From assembly GCA_947095535.1 (NCBI GenBank), contig OX352772.1, positions 165,020,615 through 165,084,614 of the forward strand: DNA of 64,000 bases. The letters run 5' to 3'. Source of the DNA: Poecilobothrus nobilitatus. Its lineage: Eukaryota > Arthropoda > Insecta > Diptera > Dolichopodidae. The stretch's first letter is position 1. Every line of letters begins with the position of its first letter. The translations under genes were made by a program, and so were the position numbers. The notes beneath the pieces were generated by a model. That model worked only from the letters and a program-made list of their open reading frames with translations. It made no database searches and had not been told where the DNA came from. Positions 1 to 11,050 of the stretch are shown one piece after another.

Positions 1-2
1 TA

Positions 3-251
3 TATAATCGCGTTATAGAGGGTAAAACAAGAACTCATTTATCTGTTCTCATCCACTATGAGGGCCTACCATCTAACTTCAAAGATTTGTATAATCTTTA
101 CCTTAGATACCACAAAGATATAGGCTTCACAACAAAAGAGGTTGAAGAGGACCTTAAGGCTTATCGTAGTCATTGTGACAGTAACTACTATAATCACCTA
201 AATCAATCTCGTGAGAACTATAACCAGTTTTTTCGTTCGCACTCCAAGTAA
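3..251 (+). pseudogene. LINE-1 ORF1, C-terminal remnant (runs in from left edge)
   Basis: An open frame from the window edge to the TAA at 249-251 has the residue pattern of the end of a jockey-type LINE ORF1. It aligns by eye with the ORF1 tail of LINE-3 at 14,133-14,434: both have GKT near the start, a GLP motif, and a segment rich in Asn, Tyr and Gln before the stop. It lies directly upstream of an endonuclease frame, which is the usual LINE order. The 5' part is outside the window. The assignment rests on similarity to the second copy and on context. Confidence 0.55.
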
Positions 252-729
252 ATGTGCAAATCTCATCACTTTATCTAACTCGATAAATAAAAAAGAAATC
301 TCTCAAAATACTTACCACATAAATAACATTAAATTTTTTTATCATAGCTGTAGTGGTATGAGAGGAAAGCTTAAAAAACTTTATATTGCTGCTAAGTCAT
401 GTAATTTTAATGTACTAGCTCTAACTGAAACATGTCTTAACGAATCGTCTAGAAACGAAGAGATTCTTGATGGTAATTGGTCCATTTACAGGAGCGATCG
501 TAACTATCAGTTTACAAATAGTTCGCGAGGTGGTGGTGTATTATTTGCCGTATGTAATAACTTACCTAGTGTACCTGTAATTACTAATACTTTTCAATAA
601 TTTGAACACCAATTTATTAAAATTAATTTAGGTACGAGTAATTTATACTTAGGTATTGTTTATCTCTCTCCTAACGCTGACAATTCCTCTTATTCTGAAT
701 TTTATAGTGTATATCTTAATATCATTATA
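211..729 (+). pseudogene. LINE-1 ORF2 endonuclease domain, first part
   Basis: The frame carries an apurinic-type endonuclease start: ALTETCLN near residue 70 supplies the Glu of the LINE endonuclease core, followed by a GGGVLF segment. An in-frame TAA at 598-600 interrupts it, and the same frame then continues with GIVYLSPNAD to about 729. There the reading is cut by the inserted element at 727-3,069. The domain resumes at about 3,075 with VFGDFN. Endonucleases of this kind nick the target DNA for target-primed reverse transcription. It is non-functional because of the stop and the insertion. Confidence 0.75.
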
Positions 730-3069
730 CCCTACACCTAAAGTATAGGGTATATTAACTTTGGTATGGTGTTTGTAACCACCAAAAGGAAGCGAGTTAG
801 GTATAGACATGTATATATATTCTGAATCAGGATCACCGCCGGAGTCGATTTAGCGATGTCCGTCCGTCCGTTCGTACGCACGATAACTCAAAAAATAATG
901 ATGCTATCTTGATGAAATTTATATAGTAGGTTACTAATTACGAAAGAAAGGCTAAGTTCGAATCTGGACAAAATCCGTCCATGGGTTCGGATTCTGGAAG
1001 CTTCCGAATGATTCCGGGCTTTTGGAGATAATCTCCGCAAACGAGATTATCTCCAAAAGCAACAAAGATAGAACCTTCAAATTTTGTACAATGATGTTTC
1101 TTCCCGTTCGATTTATGTCTCTGAAATTTAAGAGGATTTGGTCCATGGGTTTGGGTTTTGGAAGCTTCCGAACGAGCACCAGAGCAAATGAGATTATTTC
1201 CAAAACCAACAAAGATAGAACCTTTAAATTTTGTACAATGATGTTTCTTCCCGTTCGATTTATGTCTCTGAAATTTAAGAGGATTTGGTGCATGGGTTTG
1301 GCTTTTGGAAGCTTCCGAACGAGCACCAGAGCAAATGAGATTATTTCCAAAACCAACAAAGATAGAACCTTTAAATTTTGTACAATGATGTTCCTTCCCG
1401 TTCGATTTATGTCTCTGAAATTTAAGAGGATTTGGTCCATGGGTTTGGATTTGGAAGCTTCCGAACGAGCCCTAGAGCAAATGAGATTATCTCCAAAACC
1501 AATAAAGATATAACCTTTACTTTTGGCAGAATGGTGTTCTTTCATGTATGATTTAGGCCTCTGAAATTTAAGAGGATTTGGTCCATGGGTTTGGATTTGG
1601 AAGCTTCCGAACGAGCACCAGAGTAAATGAGATTATCTCCAAAACCAACAAAGATATAACCTTTAAATTTGGCAGGGTGGTGTTCTTTCATGTTTTATTT
1701 AAGTCTCTGAAATGTGAGAAGATTTGGTCCATGGGTTCGGGTTTTGGAAACTTCCGAACGAGCCCCAGAGCAAACGAGATTATCTCCAAAACCAATAAAG
1801 ATAGAACCTTTAAATTTTTTATAATGATGTTTCTTCCAGTTTGATTTATGTCTCTAAAATTTAAGAGGATGTGGTCCATGGGTTTGGATTTTGGAAGCTT
1901 CCGAACGAGCCCCAGAGCAAATGAGATTATCTCCAAAAACAACAAATATATAACCTTTAAATTTGGCCGAATGGTGTTTTTTCATGTTTGATTTAAGTCT
2001 CTGAAATTTGAGAGGATTTGGCCATGGGTTTAAATTTGAAAGAATTTGAACCGTGGATTCGAATTTTGGAAGCTTCCGAACGAGCCGCAGAGCAAATGAG
2101 ATTATATCCAATACGAACAAAGGTAGAACCTTTGAATTTGGTACAATGGTGTTCTTTTGTGTTTGATTTATGTCTCTGAAATTTAAGAGGATTTGGTCCA
2201 TGGGTTTGGTTTTGGAAGCTTCCGAACGAGCCCCAGAGCAAATGAGATTATCTCCAAAACCAATAAAGATATAACCTTTACTTTTGGCGTAATGGTGTTC
2301 TTTCATGTATGATTTAGGCCTCTGAAATGTGAGAGGATTTGGTCCTTGGGTTCGGATTTTGAAAGCTTCCGAACGAGCCTCAGAGCAAATGATATTATCT
2401 CCAAATGCAACAAAGATATAACCTTTAAATTAGGCAGAATGGTGTTCCTTCATGTTTGATTTATGTTTCTGAAATTTGTGAGGATTTGGTCCATGGTTTC
2501 AAATCTTGGAAGCTTCCGGACGAGCCCCAGAGCAAACGGGTATATCTCCACAACCAACAAAGATAGAACTTTTATTTTTAGTACAAAGGTGTTCTGTTAT
2601 GTTTCCTTTTCTGTAAAATTGGAAACTGACATTTGAAAGAATTTGAACCATGGGTTCGTATTTTGGAAACTTCCGGACGAGCATAAGAGCAACGAGCATA
2701 TCTCCAAAACCAACAAAAGTAGAACCTTTAAATTTAATAGAATGGTGTTCTGGCAAGTTTTCTTTATGTTCCTGAGATGGATTCGATGAATTGGAGTGGC
2801 AATTCGGGTAGCTGACACAAACATCCCAAGGATTACCAATCTTCGAAAATAATTAAGATAGAAACTTAAAATTTTATACAAGGGGGTCAAGCATATCCCA
2901 AGCGGATGCCTCTTTTACGTTCTTGAAATTCGAGTTGAATAAGACAGAAAAGGGAAGAAGTTCAAGCAGCTGCCAAAAACAGTTATGGATTTTTAATTTA
3001 ATTCGAATTATTCAGGTGTAGGGTATTAATAAGTCGGTTGCATCGACTTACTGTTACATTTACTTGTTT
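727..3069. mobile_element. Unclassified repeat element inserted in LINE-1, with imperfect terminal inversions
   Basis: The LINE-1 endonuclease is interrupted here. The left end reads ataccctacacctaaa and close to the right end is ttcaggtgtagggtat, an inverted match. The 3' end (about 2,620-3,069) recurs in inverted orientation at 60,944-61,390, so the family is dispersed. The 5' part includes gtccgtccgtccgt near 867. The middle is a ~147-bp tandem array. No transposase or reverse transcriptase is visible, so it is probably non-autonomous. The shared right end extends about 45 bp past the inverted motif, so the exact boundary and target duplication are uncertain. Confidence 0.55.
965..2770. 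repeat. ~147-bp tandem satellite array, about 12 units
   Basis: A core ccatggg followed by ggaagcttccgaacgagc recurs with the ATG of ccatggg near 980, 1145, 1292, 1439, 1585, 1731, 1878, 2024, 2053 (short partial), 2200, 2346, 2493 and 2650. Spacing is 146-147 bp for most units. Units are more uniform at 1,140-1,600 and more degenerate at both ends. Because 147 is a multiple of three, long spurious frames stay open on both strands (for example 952-1545 minus and 1022-1513 plus). These are not treated as genes. Confidence 0.9.
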
Positions 3070-3074
3070 TAAAT

Positions 3075-4957
3075 ATGAATGAGGAGGACTCGATTTTCGT
3101 CTTTGGCGATTTCAATCGCCCGGCTCTTTCTTTTGTTGTTGATGATTCTGAAGATTTGTTATTACCAATTAACTTCCAGGACGAGATTGATTTCGGTCTT
3201 ATAGTGAGTTTCATGGCAATGATTTACAGCAGATTATTAGTTATCCCAACAACAATAATAAATGGTTAAATCTTGCATTTTCAAATGCATATGATAGAGT
3301 GGTGGTAAAGCTCGCTGATGATGCAGATAACCTTTTTACTAACACTAATCATCATAACGCAATCATCTTTGAGTACTCTACTTTCATTCCACTCTCGAGT
3401 AAAACTTACAATAATGAAATTGTATATGATTTCCGTAATGCTGACTACCAAAGCATTAATAATGCTTTATCATCTACTAACTGGGACGAACTGTTAGCAC
3501 AACAGGATATTAACTCAATAATCTCTATCTTTTATTTAAAAATTTTTGAAATGATAAATGTTTTTGTACCTAAAATCCGTAAGAAAAACAAAGCAACGGA
3601 ATCATGGTTAGATAGAGAACTTAGGACTTTGCGTAACCAGCGCAATAAAATATACAAGAAAATTAAACACACAATAGCACCAAGCGATAACTTATTGAAT
3701 TCGTACAAACTACTTGCAAATGAATACAAACTGAAAGCTCATACATCCTATGAAAACTGTGTCATTAGTATAGTCAACAAATTAATTAGTGATCCCAAAA
3801 AATTTTTCGAATTTGTCAACATAAAACGAAAAATATTCGGCTATCCTAATTCAATGTCCAAGGACAATACTTTTTCCTCTTACCCTAAAAGAATTTGCAA
3901 CTTTTTTTCCGACAGTTTTCAAAAAGTTTATCGTCCAAAAGAACAATTTGATATCTCTGCTATTTTTTTATCTAATAGCCCAAATTTATTAATTACAGAT
4001 TTGTATCTTTCCCAAAGGAACATTTATGAAACTATTATGAGCCTTGACACAAAGAAGGGTGCCGGACCTGATTTAATCCCTCCACTCTACTTATATAGCT
4101 GTGCTCATTATATAATTACTCCTCTTCATTTCATTTTAAATAAATCGCTTTCGAATGGTGTTTTCCCACATGTGTGGAAATCCTCTCATTTAACTTCCAT
4201 CTACAAAAAAGGTGAAAGAATATAATGGAGACAGGATATCAATTTGATGCAATTTACACTGATTTTAGCAAAGCATTCGATCGTGTAGATCATTCCACTT
4301 TGCTAAACAAACTTACAACTTTTGGTATATCGGGTTCTTATCTTGCATGGCTTAACTCTTATTTATCAGAAAGGACGCAAAATGTTAAATATCAAGGTAT
4401 ATTGTCCAATATAATCGATGTTACTTCTGGTGTACCTGAAGGTAGCCATTTAGGGCCACTTCAATATATTTATTTCCGATCTTTCAGTATATTTGGGTGC
4501 CATACCGCACAGAGCGTTTGCTGACGACCTAAAAATATATCAAGTCGTAAATGACAGTTCTGATGCAGCTTTACTTCAATCAAGCTTATCATCATTACAT
4601 GATTGGTGTACAACCAACAAATTAGAGCTCAATATACAGAAATGCAAGGTTATCAGTTTTACCCGTAAAAGTTCTTCTTTACTGTATGACTACAGAATAA
4701 ATAATCTAATACTTGAAAGGGTTTTTAGTATTACTGATCTTGGAATTCTACTTGATAATAAACTTACCTTTAATCTGCACTATGACCACTTAATTTCAAG
4801 AGCAAATAAAATGTTAGGTTTCATTAAGAGAAGAGCTAAAGAATTTAGTGACTTAGCTGTGACAAAAACTCTATGTTGTTCGCTAGTTCGTTCTATATTA
4901 GAATACGGTAGCATTATATGGGATCCATCATTCAGGTTATTCTTCTATTTGCATTAA
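3075..4957 (+). pseudogene. LINE-1 ORF2: end of endonuclease plus reverse transcriptase
   Basis: The endonuclease motif VFGDFN opens the segment. A linker and RT frame (3,299-4,225) contains TKKGAGPD and the SLSNGVFPHVWK region that precedes RT motifs. The next frame (4,225-4,524) has DFSKAFDRVDH (motif A) and SGVPEGSHLGP (motif B). The third (4,493-4,957) has FADDLKIY (catalytic motif C) and the GILLDNKL thumb region. The join near 4,225 lacks the expected stretch between the fingers and motif A, so an internal deletion is likely. At least two frameshifts are present. It resembles jockey/CR1-group LINEs and cannot encode a working enzyme as it stands. Confidence 0.88.
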
Positions 4958-5575
4958 GAAATTAATATATCCTTTCAGACTTTTTAAATCTTCCTAGCTA
5001 CACAACAAGACTTAAATTCTTAAACATGCTTCCCTTGTCCTCACGTAGACAAATATTTTCATCATGTGTTACTTTTAACATTCTAAATAACAATATTGCT
5101 ATACAATCACTTAATTAAAAATTTAGACTTAATGATAGAGTTAGAGACAAACAAGATACACGAAATTTTTGGTGGAATATAAACACAGTACAGAATACGG
5201 AAGAAATGAACCGATAAACAGATGTTGTATTACATTCAATAAAATTAGTTATCTCTATTCTTCAACAATTTCCAGAAATACCTTCAAAAACACTTTACAT
5301 CAACACTTTTTCAATTTACTGACCTCAGACATTTAATTCTAACCAATTCATAAATATACTTTTCATAAATTCAAATTTTGTATTGTATAACTTCTATTTT
5401 TTAGTCTGAAATATATTTTTAATATTATACATATTAATTAGTCATTAAGAATTGCAAACATTTTTTCAATTTCAATATCAATGTTATAATGTCTGTTATT
5501 TTTTGTCTTTTTTTTTTTTTAAACATGTACATACCTTGCTTTGGTAATTAAAATAAAATAAAATAAAAGTAAAAT
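4958..5575 (+). mobile_element. LINE-1 3' region ending in an A-rich tail
   Basis: The end of ORF2 is degraded. It is followed by AT-rich sequence that closes with repeated aaaat/aaata units at about 5,546-5,575. A short A-rich repeated tail is typical of a LINE 3' terminus. No separate gene is visible. Confidence 0.5.
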
Positions 5576-5589
5576 GTGTTAAGCTTTTT

Positions 5590-6325
5590 AAGAGAGGAAT
5601 TCAATATAGATGCAGTTTCTTTTTGATTATTACACCTAAACGAATAAGAAATATTGAAACATCCTGACAACTTTACAAAATAGAGTAAACTCGGAAATAT
5701 TATTATTCAAGTGAGTAAGCCTAAGATTAATGCACAAACTAAACTTAATAATAAAACTAATAGAAAAAACAAAATTTTGGAAAGCAATACTTTACATAAT
5801 GACACACTCATAGATCGTTGTTCTAAGTCTCATGAATCTTATTCTATTTAAAACTCTATTAATATTAAAAGTCTTCTAGATATACCTGTTGTCGCTCCTT
5901 CTCTTACTCTATTTCGAATACTAGTGAACATCTCTAAACATCTCTTCTTTTTCATTTAACTACACTAATCCTATTAACGTACATAGCGATTCGTACTTAA
6001 AACATAAATTGTCTAAATTTAAACGATCATTATCAAAAACTTTTACTAAATATCAAAACTTAGTTCAAGGTGAAACTATAAAACCGTACAGTAAACCACA
6101 GCAGACTAATAATCCTAACAAAAATAAACAAAAAAAATCATTCTGAATCTGGTCTAAACTCTTCCATTGTTAATATTTCTTCTTCTGTTTTAAACTCTAA
6201 CATTTCTGATGAAGTTTATAAAGATGTACTTTCCTCTTCCACTAATTTAAAAAGCGTTATTGCATGAGATCCACAGGAGGTTCTAGGTTCTCTGTTACCT
6301 CCTGTTGTAAAAGTTACTCAAAAAT
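5590..6325 (+). pseudogene. LINE-3 ORF1, N-terminal part, degraded
   Basis: This stretch reads as fragmented plus-strand coding sequence rich in Lys, Asn and Ser, with many stops. It ends abruptly at the T-run that marks the 3' end of LINE-2. I infer that it is the 5' part of the LINE continuing at 14,110, split by LINE-2. The inference rests on order, orientation and composition. No diagnostic motif is visible here. Confidence 0.35.
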
Positions 6326-6348
6326 CTTTTTTTTTTTTTTTTTTTTTT
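6326..6348 (-). other. Poly(A) tail of LINE-2 (T-run on plus strand)
   Basis: An uninterrupted run of about 22 T lies immediately downstream, in minus-strand terms, of the LINE-2 3' region. It marks the 3' end of a reverse-transcribed copy. The 6,349-6,922 stretch between it and ORF2 is AT-rich with no coding signal and is best read as 3' UTR. Confidence 0.75.
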
Positions 6349-6922
6349 CTGTATTATGTTAAAAAATAATGAATTCAAGATAATATTACATTAACTTAAA
6401 ACTAATATGAGTTTATAGATCTTAGCCTAAGCTGTCTGATCTTATATTTATGAAAGTTCAAATTTGAAAATATAAGTTAATTTTTTAAAAAAGTTTGAAC
6501 TGTATTATTTTAGTAAATTAAATTAATTTAATACAAGTAAATTTAATATGTAAGTTAAAAATATAAAGATATATTAAAAAAAATAATTAAAATTAAATCT
6601 CTTTAGCAAAACAAAATTTATTTTTATGGTTATTTGTAGTTGGAATAACCATTTCAAATAATTACACTCATTAGTTATATTTGTTACATTTATTTTTACA
6701 TTGTTTCAATTTCTCTTATTTCTTTCTTATAAACTAGTGTTTGTCATAAATTTTATTATTTCTGCCTTAAAAATTCTTACAGAATCAGTTTGTTTTAGTT
6801 GTGTTGGCAGGCATTATATAATTTCAAGCACTTATACAGACAATTATTATTCTGTTGGTTTGTTTTGAAAAGTGACAGGTAAAAATTTGATTTATTTCGC
6901 GTATTATGTATATGGATATCTA

Positions 6923-9288
6923 TCATTCTGTTAAAATGAAATTGTGGTTAATTGAGTTAATAATTTTAAACGGAGTTAGGTAAAGTTCTCGTTTGCAAAT
7001 ATTTGGGAGACTTATATATCGGTCAGAGTATAATGCATATGTTGGGTACATAAGTGGATAAGATTGTATGATTTTAATACTTTTCTTATATATTACATCC
7101 AACTGACTTAATTTTTGTTGGCTGGCGCCACTCCATATAGGTTTGAGGTATATAATATGAGACATAACAAAAGATGAAAATATTGTGTACAATGCATCCA
7201 TGGATATATATTTCTATAATCTTCGTAGTAAAAAGAGATATGGTGATATTTTATTGATAACTTGTTGGATGTGGTCAGCCCACTTCAGCTTTTTATCAAT
7301 AATTAGTCCCAGATAATTAAAATTATCAACAAATTCGATTAATTTGGATTTGTAGTAAAAATTTTCTGAGGTATATATTTCATTACGAAATAAAAGAATC
7401 TTAGTTTTTTTGATGTTCAAACTTAGTTTGTGATTTGTACTCCATGCAACTATTAAATTTAAATCGTATTCTGAATATTTTAATGCTACATCATCAGCAT
7501 ATAGTTGAATTGAGCCTTTCAGACTTAGACGTGATAAATCGTCTATGTAGAGTTTGAAGAGATCAGGCCCTAGTATAGACCCCTGTGGGACGCCTTTTTT
7601 TATAGTCAGATAATGGCTATAATTATTTCTTATATATGACTTAAAAAATTACAGATCATTTGGAATGAAACCCAGATTTTGCAGTTTTAATATGAGTATC
7701 TCAAGGTCGACACAATCAAAAGCTTTTTGTAGGTCTAAAAAAATGCATGATACAAAATTACTGTTGTCAATATTATTGGTTATTTAATTTGTTAGACTGA
7801 GACATGCAGTTGTACTGTTCGACTTATTCTCAAAACCGTATTGCTCTTCATCTAAAATATTATTATTAATAAAAAAAAGGTTAAAGCGGCTTTTTATTAT
7901 TGTTTCAAAAATTTTTGATAAAGCACTTAATACAGAAATCGGGCGATAATTAGATGGATCAGTTGTTTTACCGCTTTTGTATATATATTTGTATATGTAT
8001 AGGGGTTACTTTTGCAATTTTCAGAGAATTAGGAAAGACAGAATTTTGCATTGAGATATTTATTAATTTGACTATAATTGGTGTTAACTGAGATGAAAAT
8101 TTTTTAATGAATTTATCAGATATATTTATTTGATCTATATGAATCAGTGTTATAAATGATTTTGTTATAGAAATTCCACAAGTTTTTAGAATCTTTTATT
8201 TCAGAGTTTAAGTCTTTTGAAAAATACATTTTTTTAGCCTTTAGAATTAATTGATTGACTTCAAATCTCATTTTCTTATATAGTTCCAGAACCCGAGTAT
8301 TATCTTTATAAATACGAGAGTATTTATGGTATGAATCTCTAATTTTTATTGTATCAAGTATATCTTGCGACATCCATTTTTTCTTATTTTTTACCATCTT
8401 AACCGCAATTGTTGTAGTATTTTTTATGATAACCTCCCGTAAATCCGCAACAAAGTGATCAATATCAACATATAGAGCTAGATTTGACCAAAAACTATCT
8501 AATTCAATTTTTTCATAATCTAAAACAGTTTTCATTTTTGTTTTATCTTTCAATGTAGGTTTGAGATTCATGTTAATGAAGAACATTTCATCATCCGATA
8601 GAGAGGTACTGATTATCACAAAATTGAATTGGTATTTATCCAAGTCTGTTATAAAGTGGTCAATAACTGTTTCAGCCGAATTCCTAATTCTGGTAGCATA
8701 TTCGAGAGTAATTATGTTATATATGAGAAATCAGTTGCATAACAAAGTATTTGGATATATATATACATTGTCATTGTAGGTGTCAAGTAAGTTTAGATTT
8801 ATGCCTCCTAGTATTATGGAGTTCTTATATATAATTGTAATTCCATCCAACTTACTAATAAAATCCGATACAAGTGTCTCATGAGATCTATATATTCCTA
8901 TAATGTTGATATTATGGTTGCTTAACTTTGTAACTAAAATGTTAGTTTTATTATATTCTTCTTCAAATACAAAATTTGAATCAAATTTTTCACTAATGTA
9001 TATAGCCACCCCTCCGTATGGCTGAAGCCTATTTGAAGAAGAATAGGACACATATCCATTTATATTGAAAAATGAATTTTCGCTTTTAAGAAGCCATATT
9101 TCAGTTAGTACAATTATATGGATGGTAAAGTCGTAGGAAGAAATCAACGATTCCAAGCTATATAATTTATTCCGAAGACTTTGGATGTTAATATACATAA
9201 TATTAAGATTGGAATTATTGTTTGTGAATGATGTTAGCTTGCATGTCCCTTTCATATACACAACGTTTTTACTAGTAGAAGTGTTCAT
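6923..9288 (-). pseudogene. LINE-2 ORF2: endonuclease and reverse transcriptase
   Basis: The N-terminal frame (9,288-8,731) is an endonuclease with YINIQSLRNK, VLTEIWL (catalytic Glu) and a degraded ILGGINLN in place of the usual GDFN. The linker frame (8,643-8,116) contains a KKKWMSQDI motif. RT motifs are readable in broken frames between about 8,000 and 7,420: SNYRPISVLS, LQKAFDCVD (motif A), PQGSILGP (motif B) and LYADD (motif C). The thumb follows as YLGLIIDKKLKWADH. Several frameshifts and a nonsense codon are present, but the catalytic residues are mostly retained, so the copy is only moderately old. Confidence 0.88.
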
Positions 9289-10499
9289 AGCATTATCGAA
9301 GAGAATTTATTATTACAAAATATGAAGAGAAAGAGATAAAAAAAAAAATTGCTATAACGCAAAAAAATGCAATGCAATAAATATCAAAAAAAGGGGAAAA
9401 AAAAAATATTAAAAAAATATGAAAATATATACAATAAGACAATTATTTGGAAAAAATGGATTTTAATATTGTAAGAAATTAAACACATGATTTTACTGTT
9501 AAAGTAAAGAAAAAAACCACTTCATATCTAAATAGGAGATAATATTTTTTAGAGTCGAGATGTTAGTATTGAATCGGTTTCCACGTGTAACATAATGAAT
9601 GCAACCATTTTAAAAATAAAAGTTTAATAAATGTATGAAAAATAAAAAGTGAATAAATAAGTGCGTAATAAAATGTAAAAAAAAAAAAAATTTAAAATTA
9701 TTATTAAAATTATTATTAAAATGTAAAAAGAGAGTAAAATTCTTATTAAAAAAAATGTAGTGCGTAAAAAAATATTTTATGTGATAATGTAAGTATACCT
9801 ACAGTAAGAAAATATGAAAATAAGATAAGAAATAAGGAAATAAGAACTATTATTGAAAAAAAAATATAGTGACATAGAAAAAATAGTGTTCTTATACAAG
9901 TAACCATATTTAATGTGTGCAAGTATGGACCCATATTTATATATGTCGGAGTATATATGAACAAACAAGCATTTGGGTCCATACTTATACATATCATATA
10001 GCATGGTTAAAGCATCAATAATGTTAATAAAAACAATTGCAGCACGAGAATAAAAAATTTGAAAAAATCTAGTAAGAAAGTTCTTGTAAAAACACAGAAT
10101 AATAAGTGAATATATAAGTGCTCAATTACAATTAAAAAAAAAAAAAAAAATTCTTGTTAATAAAAAAATGTAATAAAATAATGTAAGTTTTAAAATGAAT
10201 TGTTTTTTTAGAGATACAGAAAAAAGTTGAATTATTTAACAAATAACCAATTTTATTTAATATGTGCATGTATGGGCCCAAATTTATACAAGCCGATGTA
10301 TATATTAACAAACAAACATATGGGTCCATACCTACATATATTATATAGCATGATGAAAAGCATTACTAATATAAATAAAAACAATAGCATCAAAAAAACA
10401 AAAAAGTTTGAAAAAAAATGGTAAGTGAAACACTCAAATGTTAAAAATAAAATTAAAACTAAATAAAAAAAGATTTTAAGAATTAAATAAAGAAAGTGA
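9289..10499. repeat. LINE-2 inter-ORF spacer with a tandem duplication and conserved hairpins
   Basis: The stretch has no credible gene. Two related blocks, about 9,660-10,080 and 10,085-10,430, share the same order of A-runs and motifs. Each contains an inverted pair built on agtaTGGaccca and its complement. In block 1 the 12-bp arms are at 9,922-9,933 and 9,974-9,985. In block 2 the arms are near 10,270-10,282 and 10,319-10,331. Short frames here are low-complexity shadows. Confidence 0.6.
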
Positions 10500-11050
10500 T
10501 TACATACTAAATATATTTTTCATTTTTGTGATGTCATTAAAGTTTGAAATACTATAAGTTTTGCTGGTATTATTCTGACGCAAAAAAATAATATTGTTTT
10601 CGACCCACAAATACTCCAATTTTTTGGATATTTTGATAGCTTTCGCTTCAAAATAAAGTTTACTTTGAAGCGGAGATAAGTGGTGTCGAAAGAAAATTTC
10701 ATTATTTATTTTACCTTGAGATGACAGATTTAATTCAGCAGTAAATATTGGACCAAAGCTCTTTTTTTTGACAGAATTTCATTTTTGGTGTTCTCAGAAT
10801 CTAGCTACAAAATGTGTAAACAGTTCTTAGAAGATCCTCCATTTTTTTTACAGGTACAATGCTAATAGGTTTATCTTCTGGTATTTCAGCTTTAATTTTG
10901 TTTAAAATGTTTGGAAATTGTTTATTTTCTAGACCCGATGGTAAACCAGCTACAACGATATTGTTTTTCCGATCCAGCTGGATTGGTTCGTCCATGAACG
11001 CCTCCATGTTGTTTACTTTAATCTCCATATTTTTTTGTATTCCTCTAAGG

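Noticed and set aside
952..1545. 197-codon minus-strand and 163-codon plus-strand frames
   Set aside because: Both are translations of a 147-bp tandem repeat. The period is a multiple of three, so any stop-free unit stays open on both strands.
965..2770. CRISPR-like array
   Set aside because: Units are contiguous and similar over their entire length, with no alternation of constant repeats and variable spacers. The genome is eukaryotic.
6326..6348. T-run as a transcription terminator
   Set aside because: Better explained as the poly(A) tail of minus-strand LINE-2.
9746..10329. Hydrophobic frames resembling membrane proteins
   Set aside because: Low-complexity A/T-run translations in the LINE-2 spacer, lacking conserved starts between the two duplicated blocks.
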